Assembly: GCF_036850765.1 (NCBI RefSeq)
Contig: NC_089491.1
Span: forward strand, 94,396,740-94,460,739
Length of the DNA stretch: 64,000 nt
Origin: Saccopteryx bilineata
Lineage: Eukaryota > Chordata > Mammalia > Chiroptera > Emballonuridae
Direction: 5' to 3'
The position numbers and the translations under genes are program-made. The notes under the pieces are model-generated. The model saw only the letters and a list, made by a program, of their open reading frames with translations, did no database searches and was not told where the DNA came from. This document shows positions 22,944-33,900 of the stretch, piece after piece (position 1 is the first letter of the stretch; each line of letters begins with the position of its first letter).

Positions 22944-23235
22944 AGAATATGCTGTTGTGCAGATGAATGGTAAAAAAGAGTAAAGAATGTAATTTGTGAT
23001 TTCCACATTGGGCAGCTGTCCAGGCACCCACCTTAGAGATAACCCTGATTACAGGTGCCATTTAAGCAACTGGTTCCCTAAATTCAACAAAAAATTTGAT
23101 CTCAATCTGCCAAACCAGTGTGAACTGACTAAATCCCAGCACTGGGTTAAACCCATGTGAAGTGCACAGGAGAGTTGCTACTGCCAAGGAAAATTATGGA
23201 GGTGATGGCATAAAAAGAGAAGATTTGACTCTGAG

Positions 23236-23500
23236 AGAAGAAGAAGAAGAAGAAGAAGAAGAAGAAGAAGAAGAAGAAGAAGAAGAAGAAGAAGAAGAAG
23301 AAGAAGAAGAAGAAGAAGAAGAAGAAGAAGAAGAAGAAGAAGAAGGAGGAGGAGGAGGAGGAAGAGGAGAAGGAGGAGGAGGAGGAGGAGAAGGAGAAGG
23401 GGAAAGCAGAGGAGGAGTAAGAGGAGAAGGAAGAGGAAGAGGAGGAGGTGAGGAGGAAGAAGAAAAGGAAGAGGAAGAGAAAAGAAAAGAAAAGTAAAGT
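23236..23500. repeat. Long GAA microsatellite grading into GGA/GAGG repeats
   Basis: About 36 uninterrupted GAA triplets (about 23237-23345) pass into a GGA/GAA/GGAGAA mixture to about 23500. The plus strand is almost pure purine for about 265 bp. Open frames across it (poly-Glu on plus; poly-Leu and poly-Ser on minus) are products of composition and are not treated as genes. Confidence 0.95.
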
Positions 23501-25072
23501 AACAACTGTTCACTAAGTTACCATTCAGCTGAAATCTACAACTGCTGCTCTTGCCCCACACAGAGGGGTCCTCTCCAGAAGCAGCAACACAGCCATTCAT
23601 TAAAGCCATTGTAGTAGAGCTGCAGGGCAAAGAATCAGACCCTCTCAAGTGTATTTTCCTTGTAATTTAGGGGGTGCTTGCTGTACCATTATTATAGCTA
23701 CAATATAATAAATTCAAAATACACTTAAAGTTATAACAATTGGTAGCACGACTTGCTTACTTTGTCAGAGTCACAATGACTAAAGAAAGATGAAACTCAT
23801 TAGCCAGTGAAAATATACAAGAAAAGTCATTGTAATAGTCATAGAGCTCTGGACAAGGCTGTGACATTTGTGCATTTTGTCCTAATCAATGTCCAGTGCC
23901 ACCTTCTGTGAATTCACATGAGAGGTTTTAGCTTTGGTGAAAGTTCCCAAGGAGCTCAAATGCCTCTGGGAAGTGTGGCTCTGCCTCCAGGGAACGCTGG
24001 TCTCTCTCTGTATCTGGAGATATCTAGATACCGAGCATTTGGAGATGTTCACTTCTGTTCTCCACTACTCAACTCTCAAGCGAACTATTCTGTACAAATC
24101 TACTTTAATTATGTATTACTTTCAATATTATTACATGCAGTACACAACTGCTACTCATTAAAAATTAATTCAGATCCTATTGGTTTTATTTAGTATTCAT
24201 TATAAGGCAACGTTCACTTAAAAAAAGGCCTCCAGATAAATGTGTTGCTCTACATAACCAAGAGGTGATTTGCCAGAAATAGAGATACCTTAATATGAAT
24301 TCTGCCTGCTTTTCCCCTCTCCTTCCTTCTTTAGTGGCTTCATCCACAACCATCGATAATAAACTGGCAGCAGGAGGAACTGGCAAAGACTGGTTACAAT
24401 ACAGCATTTGAGGACTCTGCTGTCCCAGGTGCTTGTTGGAGTTGGACCACCAAAATTCTATATTCATTTTTCTGCTAAAAGAAATTATTTTTTGTCCTTC
24501 TCGTCAACATCCCTGCTCTGAAGATTCTGCAGCCGTGATACCTCGGTTCAGATGCTGCCAAGAAACACCGGCACTTTCTTTCTCTGTCTATCACAGTACA
24601 TTTCCAGCAGACAGGTGCAGGGCAAAATAATAACAATGCTTAAGTCACGTGCAGGGAGAAGCACATGGGATTTTAAAAAATAAAATAAAGTTTCAAGCTG
24701 TTTTCTTCTAAATCTGAAAATAATTGGTAACATCTAAAGAGACCTTACTATGTGCCAGTTACCGAATACTCATCTTATCTAATCCCAAAGTGAATACTAC
24801 AGTTACTCTCACAATGAAGTTTGTGGTTTTTTATAATACCTTACAAGGATTTCTACACATCCTCATAATTAATGAGCAACACTTTAACAAAACAAAACCC
24901 TAACCCTGAATTCACAATGTCAAACAATTTACTGAGAAAATAAATTTTTGCGGCACAGTTTTGATCTTTTCTGACACTATTGAATCAACATTTAAAAAAT
25001 AAGAAATCCATAATGGCTCAGGCATTATTTTCTTAATATAGAAATTTATACTTCACTTCAAGCTATTTCATA
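23501..25072. other. Unclassified DNA with a MIR relic
   Basis: No gene recognised. Positions about 24740-24860 (ACCTTACTATGTGCCAGTTA, then ATCTTATCTAATCCCAAAG) read as a MIR SINE on the plus strand. The right edge is set by the target duplication of the 25 kb insertion. Confidence 0.5.
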
Positions 25073-25087
25073 AAAATATTAGCTTTA
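25073..25087. repeat. Left target-site duplication of the 10.46 kb composite insertion
   Basis: The 15 bp AAAATATTAGCTTTA is repeated exactly at 35544-35558. It abuts the 5' end of a full-length L1 on the left and the tail of a different L1 fragment on the right. The local TAAAAATAT context suits L1 endonuclease cleavage (TTTTT/A on the minus strand). Confidence 0.93.
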
Positions 25088-26636
25088 GGGAGAAGACAAG
25101 ATGGTGCTGGAGTAGGCGGACATACCAACATCCACCCCCCAGAACCAAAGTGGATTACAAACTAATTTTAAGAACTATCATCTGGAAAAACCAACTTTGG
25201 ACTAAACTAAGAGGACTCTTCAACCAAGGAACACTGAAGAAGCCACACCAAGACTGATAGGAAAAGTGGAAATGTGGAGAGGGCTGCCCAGCTCCCCAGA
25301 GCGAACGGCAGCCGGGAGAGACTAACATGGCGGGAAGTGAGTTTAGCAGAGAGGAGAGGGTCCTGAGTCCCAGGAACAAAGCCCCAGCCTGCAGCCCCAG
25401 AGCTCAGAAGAGGCGTAAGGACAGTACTTAGCTGGAAACAAGACAGGATACTGTTTGTGAGAAAGAGTCTGACTTCTCAGACCCAGGATTCTTCTTAAAG
25501 GGACCGCACAGAATACCTCTCTCACAACCACTCACCTGGGGCTCCGGAAGATGGGAAGAGAGGAGAATACCAGAGTAGCAGGAAGAGAGGCACAGTGAGA
25601 AACATTTTAGAAGACAGCCACCCTAACCCCTGGGATGAGTCACTCCCCAAATCTGAAGTGAATATTTCCCCTGGAAACAGCAATACCAGCAAAGGGAAGT
25701 ATGACACCAGCCAAACAAGCTCTCCCGCAGAACTCAGAGCAGAGTCACTTAGAAGGAGGGAGCTTTCGAGGTTACAGTAGTGAGTGTTAGGGTCTGAGCT
25801 GCAGCGCCTGCACCCCACAGGGCTGAGGGCTTGCCAGAGGGCGGGCGGCAGCGGGACACAGAGATGCGGTTCTGTCGGAAGGGGCAGAAGCCTACTGGCC
25901 ACCACCAGGCTCATGTGTGAGTTCAGTCTTGCCCGGCTGAGGAGGAGTAGGAGTGTAAAAGCAGTCAAGCCCAGCTGCTGGCAGCCTGTAATCCAGCCTG
26001 CAGGAGAAGGGTGGGAACCCTGGAAGGAGTGAAGACCTGCCCCTGAGCAAGGGCGCAGGAGCACAGCTTTGCCCCACCTGCAGAACCCAGACTTGTGGCC
26101 TGACTTGGGAGCCAGCTTCTCCCACGGGGGTGGAGCCACAGCCCAGAAGAGGCGGAGTTCCACTACTGAGCTGAGCATGGGCATGCAGTCCTGCCCGGCC
26201 AATAGAGCCAAGGGCTAGCAGCCGTTCCACTAACAGGCTCCTCCTGCAAGGGCAGGGTGAAAGCCCAGAAACAGGCAGAGACCCGCAGCTAAGCAAAGGT
26301 GCTCGCCAGTGCCCTCAGGACTGAGCATAATGCCACCCACAGGGGTGGGTAAAAGTCCAAGGCCACCAAGGCTTGCACACCCGAGCACATGATCACAGCC
26401 ACTCCCGTGAAGGAGAGGTGAAAACCAGAGCAACAGCGGTGAAAACCACAGCAACAGCCCCAGTGGGCATGCACTGGCAACACCCAAACCCAAAAGCCCT
26501 AGGCAGCAACAAAAGAGGGGGTGGTGGGCCTGCAGACAGACCATACCTAGGGAACAGAGGCCATACCCAGTGGACTCCAGTGGCCAAAACCTTCCTTTAC
26601 ACAGAGAAAATGTGAAGGCAGAGAAATGCAACACAA
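25088..26636 (+). promoter_or_regulatory. L1B 5' UTR with degenerate tandem monomers
   Basis: The CAAGATGG motif at 25096-25103, about +9 from the element start, matches the YY1 site that sets the start of transcription in primate L1. From about 25989 the leader contains repeating units, each with a GCCTGC/CTCCTCCTGC...GGGG block followed by a GTGAAAGCCCAGAA...GAC and GCAAGGG/GCAAAGG block. Unit starts fall near 25989, 26112, 26236 and 26332, a spacing of about 100-125 bp. Tandem monomer promoters are known from rodent L1; promoter function here is inferred. Confidence 0.7.
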
Positions 26637-27526
26637 ATGAACCAAGAGAAATCCCCAGAAAAGGATCTAAATGAATCAGATATAACCAAAGTACCAGATG
26701 CAGAGTTTAAAATAAAGACTGGTAGGATGCTCAAAGGTATTAGAACAATAATAGATGGTCATTACGAACACCTAAATAAAGAGATAGCAAATATAAAAAA
26801 GGACATTGAAATAATAAATAAAAAAAGAATCAGTCAGAAATGACAAATACAATATCTAAAATAAAGGACACAATGGAAGGAATTAAAAGCAGGATGGAAG
26901 AAGAGGAGAATAAAATCAGCGAGTTAGAGGACACGATAAATAAAGGCACAGAAGCAGAGCAGAAAAAAGAAGAGAGACTCAAAAAGTCTGGGGAAACTCT
27001 AAGAGAGTTCTGTGAAAACATAAAGAGAAATAACATCCACATCATAGGGGTTCCTGAAGAAGAAGTGAAAGAACAAGGGATTGAGACTTTGTTCAAGCAT
27101 ATCATAGCTTAAAACTTCCCTCATTTAAGGCAGGAAAACATCTCACATGTTCAGGAAGCACAGAGAACTCCACTAAAGAGAAACCCAAAGAAAACAACAC
27201 CAAGACACATCATAATTAAAATACCAAAGCTAAGTGATAAAGAGAAAATATTAAAAGCTGCTAGACAAAAAAAGACTATCACCTACAAAGGAGCCCCCAT
27301 AAGGATGACTTCTGACTTCTCAACAGAAACACTTGAGGCCAGAAGGGAATGGCAAAAAATATTCAAAGTAATGCAGAACAAGAGCCTACAACCAAGACTA
27401 TTTTATCCAGCAAGGCTATTGTTTAAAATTAAAGGAGAAATAAAAAGCTTTACAGACAAAAAAAACCTCAAGGAATTCACTACAACCAAACCAGGGCTGC
27501 AAGAAATGCTAAGGGACCTGTTGTAA
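26637..27526 (+). pseudogene. L1B ORF1 pseudogene
   Basis: Starts MNQEKSPEKDLNESDI at 26637. A frameshift near 26840 moves the rest into another frame, and a TAA at 27110-27112 interrupts that frame within the RRM region. Recognisable parts are the Glu/Lys-rich coiled coil, NNIHIIGVPEEE (RRM start) and the C-terminal domain STETLEARREWQKIF...LQPRLFYPARL. At least two disabling changes mean no intact chaperone is made. Confidence 0.92.
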
Positions 27527-27583
27527 ACAGATCAAAGGAGAAAAAGAATATAGCAAAAGAGGAATACAGTTTTAAAGAATAAA

Positions 27584-30500
27584 ATGGCAATAAACAATTA
27601 CATATCAATAATAAATTTAAATGTAAATGGATTAAATGATCCAATCAAAAGACATAGGGTAGCTGCATGGATAATAAAACAGACCCATACATATGCTGTC
27701 TACAAGAGACACACCTTAAATCAAAAGATGCACGCAGACTGAAGATAAAAGGATGGAAAAAAATATTTTATGCAAATGGAAATGAAAAAAAAGCTGGGGT
27801 AGCAATACTTATATCAGACAAAATGGACTTTAAAACAAAGACTATAGTTAGAGATAAAGAAGGTCACAACATAATGATAAAGGGAGCAATCCAAAAAGAA
27901 GATACAACTGTTATAAATATCTATGCACCTAATATAGGAGCACCTAAATATATAAAGCAGACTTTGATAAATTTAAAGGGCGAGATCAACAGCAATACTA
28001 TAATAGTGGGGATTTCAATACCCCATTAACATCATTAGATAGATCCTCAAGAAAGAAAATTAACAAAGAAACAGCAGACTTAAAGGGCATATTAGATCAA
28101 CTCAATTTAATAAATGTCTTCGGAATCTTTCACCCTAAAACAGCACAATATACATTCTTTTCAAGCACTCATGGTACATTCTCTAGAATGGACCACATGT
28201 TAGAGCACAAAAGCGGTCTCAACAAATTTAAGAAGATTGAAATCATATCGAGCACTTTCTCTGATCACAATGGCATTAAACTAGAAATCAACCACAACAG
28301 AAAAATTGAAAAATACTCAAACACTTGGAAAGTAAAAAGCATGTTATTAAATAACAAATGGATAAACAATGAGATCAAAGAACAAATTTAAAAATTCCTA
28401 GAAACAAATGATAATGAGCATACATCAACTCAAAATTTATGGGACACAGAAAAAGCAGTCCTGAGAGGGAAGGTTATAGCATTACAGGCATACCTCAAGA
28501 AGCTAGAAAAAGCTCAAATAAACAACTTGACCCTACATCTAAAAGAACTAGAAAAAAAACAGCAAGTAAAACCCAGAGCTAGTAGAAGGAATGAATTAAT
28601 AAAGATCATAGCAAAAATAAATGACATAGAGGCTAAAGAAACAATACAGAAGATCAACAAAACCAGGAGCTGGTTCTTTGAAAAGGTAAACAAGATCACT
28701 GAACATTTAATCAGACACACCAAGAAAAAAGAGAGGACTCAAATAAATAAAATTAGAAATGACAGTGAAGAAATAACAACTGACACAAAAGAAATACAAA
28801 ATAGTGTAAGAAAATACTATGAAGAACTGTATGCCAAAAAACTAGACAACCTAGGTGAAATGGACAAATTCCTTGAAACATATAATCTTCCAAAAATTAA
28901 TCTGGAAGAATCAGAAAACCTAAACAGACCAATTACAAAAAATGAGATTGAAACAGTTATCAAAAAACTTCCCCCCAAAAAAGTCCTGGGCCTGATGGCT
29001 TCACAAGTGAATTCTACAAAATATTCAAAGAAGAACTAACTCTTATCCTTCTCAAGCTATTTCAAAAAATTCAAGAGGAAGGAAGACTTCCAAGCACCTT
29101 TTATGAGGCAAGCATAATTCTGATTCCAAAACCAGGCAAAGTCAACACAAAAAAAAGAAAATTATAAGCCAATATCCCTGAAGAATTTAGATGCAAAAAA
29201 TCCTCACCAAAATATTAGCAAACTGGATCCAGCAATATATGAAAAAAATCATACACCATCATCAAGTGGGATTTCTTCTCAGGAGACAAGGCTGGTACAA
29301 TATTCGCAAATCAATCAATGTGATTCATCACATAAACAAAAGGAAGGAGAAAAACCACATGATAATTTCAGCAGATGCAGAAAAAGCATTTGATAAAATC
29401 CAGCACCCATTCATGATCAAAACTCTCAGCAAAGTGGGGGTAAAGGGAACATACCTCAACATGATAAAGGCCATCTATGACAAACCCACAGCCAATATCA
29501 TACTCAATGGGCAAAAATTAAAAGCAATCCCTTTAAGATCAGGAAGAAGGCAGGGGTGCCCTCTTTCACCACTCTTATTCAACATAGTCCTGGAAGTCCT
29601 AGCCACAGCAATCAGACAAGAAAAAGAAACAAAAGGCATCCAAATTGGAAAAGAAAAAGTAAAACTACCATTATTTGCAGATGATATGATATAGTATGTA
29701 AAAAACCCTAAAGTCACAGTCAAAAAACTACTAGACCTGATAAATTAATTCAGCAAGGTGGCAGGATATAAAATCAATACTCAGAAATCAGAGGCATTTT
29801 TATACATTAACAATGAACTGTCAGAAAGAGAAATTAAAGAATCAATCCCGTTTACCATTGCAACCAAAAAAATAAAGTACCTAGGAATAAATTTAACCAG
29901 GGAGATTAAAGACTTGTACTCAGAAAATTATAAAACATTGATAAAAAAAAATCAGGGAAGATACAAACAAGTAGAGGCATATACTGTGCTCATGGTTAGG
30001 AAGAATAAACATCATTAAAATGTCTATATTACCCAAAGCAATTTATAAATTCAATGCAATACCAATTAAAATACCAGTGACTTACTTCAAAGATATAGAA
30101 CACATATTCCACAAACTTATGTGGAACCAAAAGAGAACACGAATAGCCTCAGCAATCTTGAAAAGGAAGAATAAAGTTGGAGGTATCACACTTCCGGATA
30201 TCAAGTTATATTATAAGGCCACTGTACTCAAAACAGCCTTGTACTGGCATAAGAACAGGCATATAGATCAATGGAACAGAACTGAGAATCCAGAAATAAA
30301 CCCACACTTTTATCGACAACTGGTATTTGACAAAGGAGGTAAGAGCATACATTGGAGTAAAGACAGCCTCTTCAAGAAATGGTGTTGGAAAAATTGGACA
30401 GCTACCTGCAAAAAAATAAAACTAGACCACCAACTTACACCATTCACAAAAATAAACTCAAAATGGATAAAAGACTTAAATGTAAGCCGTAAAACCATAA

Positions 30501-31408
30501 GCATCCTAGAAGAAAACATAGGCAGTATGCTCTCTGACATCTCTCTCAGCAATATATTTGCTGATTTGTCTCCACAGGCAAGTGAAATAAGAGACAGGAT
30601 AAACAAATGGGACTTTATCAAACTAAAAAGCTTCTGCACAGCTAAAGACAATAAGAACAGAATAAAAAGACAAACTACACAATGGGAGAATATATTTGAC
30701 AATGCGTCTGATAAGGGGTTAATAACCAAAATTTATAAAGAACTTGTAAAACTTAATACCAGGAAGACAAACAATCCAATCCAAAAGTGGGCAAGGGAAA
30801 TGAATAGACACTTCTCCAAAGAGGACACATAGATGGCCAATAGGCATATGAAAAAATGCTCAACATCACTAATTATTAGAGAAATGCAAATTAAAACCAC
30901 AATGAGATATCACCTCACACCAGTCAGAATGGCGCTCATCAATAAAACAACACAGAATAAGTGCTGGTGAGGATGTGGAGAAAAGGGAACCCTCCTGCAC
31001 TGCTGGTGGGAATGCAGACTGGTGCAGGCACTGTAAAAAACAGTATGCAGATTCCTCAAAAAATTAAAAATCGAACTGCCTTTTCACCCAGCTATACCAC
31101 TGTTAGGAATATACCCCAAGAACACCATAGCACTGTTTAAAAAGAAGAAATGCACCCCCATGTTTATGGCAGCATTGTTCACAATAGCAAAGATCTGGAA
31201 ACAGCCCAAGTGTCCGTCAGAGGACGAGTGGATTAAAAAGCTTTGGTATATATATACTATGGAATACTACTCAGCCATAAGAAATGATGACATCAGATAT
31301 TTCACAACAACATGGATGGACCTTGATAACATTATACTGAGCAAAATAAGTAAATCAGAGAAAACTAAGAACTATATGATTCCATACATAGGTAGGACAG
31401 AAAAATGA
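27584..31408 (+). pseudogene. L1B ORF2 pseudogene (EN-RT-Cys domain)
   Basis: The ATG at 27584 opens MAINNYISIINLN. Frameshifts and stops break the frame repeatedly, for example near 27675, 28020, 28390, 28985 and 29200, and in the reverse transcriptase at TAG 29692-29694 just after FADDMI. Endonuclease motifs [14 protein letters not shown] and SDHNGIK are visible, as are the RT block PLFADD, the C-terminal YSAIRNDD and the end at TGA 31406-31408. The Cys motif region (about 30961) holds a TGA replacing the second tryptophan-like codon. The protein is certainly dead. Confidence 0.92.
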
Positions 31409-31671
31409 GACTCAGAGACATGGACAACAGTGTTGGGATTACAGGGTGGGGGGGCGGAGGAGTGGGAGGGGGTTGGGGGAGGGGAGGGACACAAAGAAAA
31501 CCAGTTAGAAGGTGATGGAAAACAATTTTATCAATATCACCTCATCAAAATTAATTTAAAAAAAAGAATGTGTCTCACGGCTAATTCTGGCAGTTAGAAG
31601 AATAGTATAAGGATGCTAATTCTGCTTCTCAGGCCACATCCTGCAAAAGGGGCCCCAAGCAAATTGGTGAT

Positions 31672-32162
31672 TTGACTCCTCTGATTTTGCCAATTGGATT
31701 TAAAAAAAAAATAGGTCAGGAACGCCCTGAAATGGAACTAACAATATATGAGCATAAATTTGAAGGACTTTTAGATACTGAAACTGATGTATCTCTATTG
31801 CTAAGCTACATTGGCCTCCTTCCTGACCCACTTATGCAGCAGTCACAGAATTACAAAGTATAGGGCAGAGTAAATCCCCTCAACAAAGTTCTAGTTTTCT
31901 ACATTGGGAAGATTAAGGTCATTCTGGATTTTTTAAGCCTTATGTGCTCCCTGGATGGCCAGTTAATTTGTGGGGTAGAGATGTTTTGAAAAATATGAGA
32001 GTGTTTCTTGTCAGTCCTAATGGTTTAGTCAGTACTCAGATACTTGATCAGGGATTTTTGCCCACCAAGGGACTAGGGAAAGAAGAGCAAGAAATTCTCA
32101 CCCCCATAGAAGTGGCACCCAATACCAGAAGGTGTAGATTAGGATACCAAAATTTAGCATAG
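31672..32162 (+). pseudogene. ERV protease-region remnant
   Basis: A fragment with FEGLLDTETDVSLL carries the aspartic-protease active-site region, with Glu in place of the usual Gly after Asp-Thr. About 100 codons later PVNLWGRDVL matches the conserved end of class II retroviral protease. A stop at 31861-31863 and frame changes separate the pieces. The context, followed by RT and integrase, supports the call. Confidence 0.75.
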
Positions 32163-32239
32163 GGGCTTTGGTAGCTCCTGCTACCTCAATAATGTATTGT
32201 GCAGACCCAATGACTCGGAAATTAGATAATTCTGTATGA

Positions 32240-32480
32240 GTAGACCAATGGCCCCTTTCTCAGGAGAAACTTAGGGCAGCTGCTCAATTGGTACAAGAGC
32301 AGCTACAGCTTGGGCACATTGAACCATCTAATAGCCCATGGAATACACTTCCATATTTTAATCTTGTTGCCTCCTGGATTATCAAGGGGCATAGGCGACC
32401 CTTACAGTTTATAGGTTTTGAGCCTCAAAATTATTGTTGTTCCTTTTTTCAAAGGATCAACAACAATGGCTCTGGGAAAC
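32240..32480 (+). pseudogene. ERV reverse-transcriptase N-terminal remnant
   Basis: A broken frame reads around [15 protein letters not shown] residues and then [19 protein letters not shown], the conserved fingers entry of class II retroviral RT. The palm with the YxDD motif is absent; sequence jumps to RNase H within about 150 bp. A deletion of most of RT is inferred. Confidence 0.75.
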
Positions 32481-33250
32481 TTCCACTAAATGGCAAATCG
32501 CTCTTGCAAATCAATGGACAACTTTATACTGACTGTCAACTTAAAATCAGCTCAAAGTCTAGAATTATATGCCTTTATCATGGCTTTTCAGCATTTGCTA
32601 TATTCCCTTTAATCTATATACAGACAGCAAATATTTACTTATGGTGTTTCCACTATAAAGACTGCTGTCTTAGGGACAAATGCTGATGAACTATTTCAGC
32701 AGTTCCTCCTTCTTCAAGGACTTGTATGTCAACATAGAGCTCCATGTTTTATAGGACATACTCGAGCTCACTCCATGCTCTCTGGAACTTTAGCACAAGG
32801 GAATGCCCTTTTTTCCCCTTTTTTTTCTTTTTTTTTTTTTTTTTTTTGTATTTTTCTGAAGTTGGAAACGGGGAGGCAGTCAGACAGACTCCTGCATGCG
32901 CCCGACCGGGATCCACCCAGCACGCCTACCAGGGGATGATGCTCTGCCCATCTGGTGTGTTGCTCTGTTGCAACTAGAGCCATTCTAGCGCCTGAGGCAG
33001 AGGCCATGGGGCCATCCTTAGCGCCCGGGCCAGCTTTGCTCTGGTGAAGCCTTGGCTGCAGGAGGGGAAGAGAGAGACAGAGGGGAAGGGGAGGGGGAGG
33101 GGTGGAGAGGCAGATGGGTGCTTCTCCTGTGTGCGCTGGCTGGGAATCGAACCCAGTACTCCTGCATGCCGGGCCAAGGCTCTACCACTGAGCCAACCAG
33201 CCAGGGCCTAGGAATGCCCTTGTTGATCAAGCTACCAAAAAAAATATTCT
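32481..33250 (+). pseudogene. ERV RNase H C-terminal remnant, split by a SINE
   Basis: Residues ending in CFIGHTRAHSML and then LAQGNALVDQATK are the conserved C-terminal histidine region of class II retroviral RNase H and the junction to integrase. The minus-strand SINE at 32811-33209 falls between the two copies of GGAATGCCCTT. Several stops disrupt the frame upstream. Confidence 0.75.
32811..33209 (-). mobile_element. Long tRNA-headed bat SINE inside the ERV remnant
   Basis: Minus-strand copy with its head (GGCCCTGGCTGGTTGGCTCAG) at about 33209 and its A tail, seen as a plus-strand T run, at about 32816-32848. Target copies GGAATGCCCTT lie at 32800-32810 and 33211-33221. Well preserved A and B boxes suggest a relatively young copy. 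Confidence 0.93.
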
Positions 33251-33900
33251 TTGGAGCAACCATGACAGATTGAGCAATTCAGTCTCATACTATTCATCAC
33301 CAGAACGTGGCAGCCCAGTGTAAAAAGTTTCAACTTTCTTGGGAAGCAGCATGGCAGATTGGGAAATCCTGTCCAAGGGGTCCTATACTACAATCTGTCC
33401 CTTCATTTGGAGTTAACCCTCAAGGACCCCTACCAAGACAACTTTGGCAAATGGATGTTACTCATATACCTTCATTTGGCAAACAGTCCTATGTCCACGT
33501 TACAGTGGATACATATTCTGGATTCATAGTAACCTCTGTCAGAACAGGAAAGGCTGCTAAGCATGTTATAGCTCATTGTCTGTATGCATTGTTCTATTAT
33601 TGGATTTTGTAAACTGGTTAAACTGAAACTGAAAATGCTCCTGCATATGAAGCAAAAGCATTTACTGTATTTTGTCATTCTTACAATCTTCAAAGTCAAG
33701 GTAATTATTAAAGTGTACCCAGCAAATATTTTAAGGTCAATTTAAAAAAAATTAAAAGGGGAGAGTCATATCCTGGAACTCCTACGGTTCTACTATATCA
33801 TGCTTTTTACTTAAAAAAAATTTAAATTTCTTTTGAATGCTGATGAACAGGAGACACCAAATCTTTTTCTCCCGCAAACTACTACCTTCTTTATTTGATC
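33251..33900 (+). pseudogene. ERV integrase remnant
   Basis: A 101-codon open stretch (33307-33612) contains the end of the zinc-binding HHCC domain, with the second Cys-x-x-Cys reading CPRG. It continues through WQMDVTHIPSFGK and VTVDTYSGF, which hold the first two acidic residues of the DDE catalytic core. The third catalytic residue and C-terminal domain are fragmented (stops at 33610 and beyond). No activity is possible. Confidence 0.8.

Larger units (their letters stand above)
25088..31562 (+). mobile_element. Full-length LINE-1, lineage B (L1B), decayed
   Basis: Starts GGGAGAAGACAAGATGGTGC, with the 5' UTR at 25088-26636, broken ORF1, broken ORF2, a 3' UTR with a G-rich tract (31446-31490) and a short A run at about 31557-31564. 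ORF sequence is clearly related to the L1A at 1538-9294, but the 5' UTR is unrelated, so the two are distinct L1 lineages. It matches the copy at 56010-63055 over the 5' UTR and both ORFs. Confidence 0.93.

Noticed and set aside
23162..23648. Open frames of poly-Glu (plus) and poly-Leu/poly-Ser (minus)
   Set aside because: They are direct translations of the GAA/GGA microsatellite and have no other domain.
24895..24912. CCCTAACCCTGA as an interstitial telomere repeat
   Set aside because: Only about two telomere-like units are present, which is within chance expectation.
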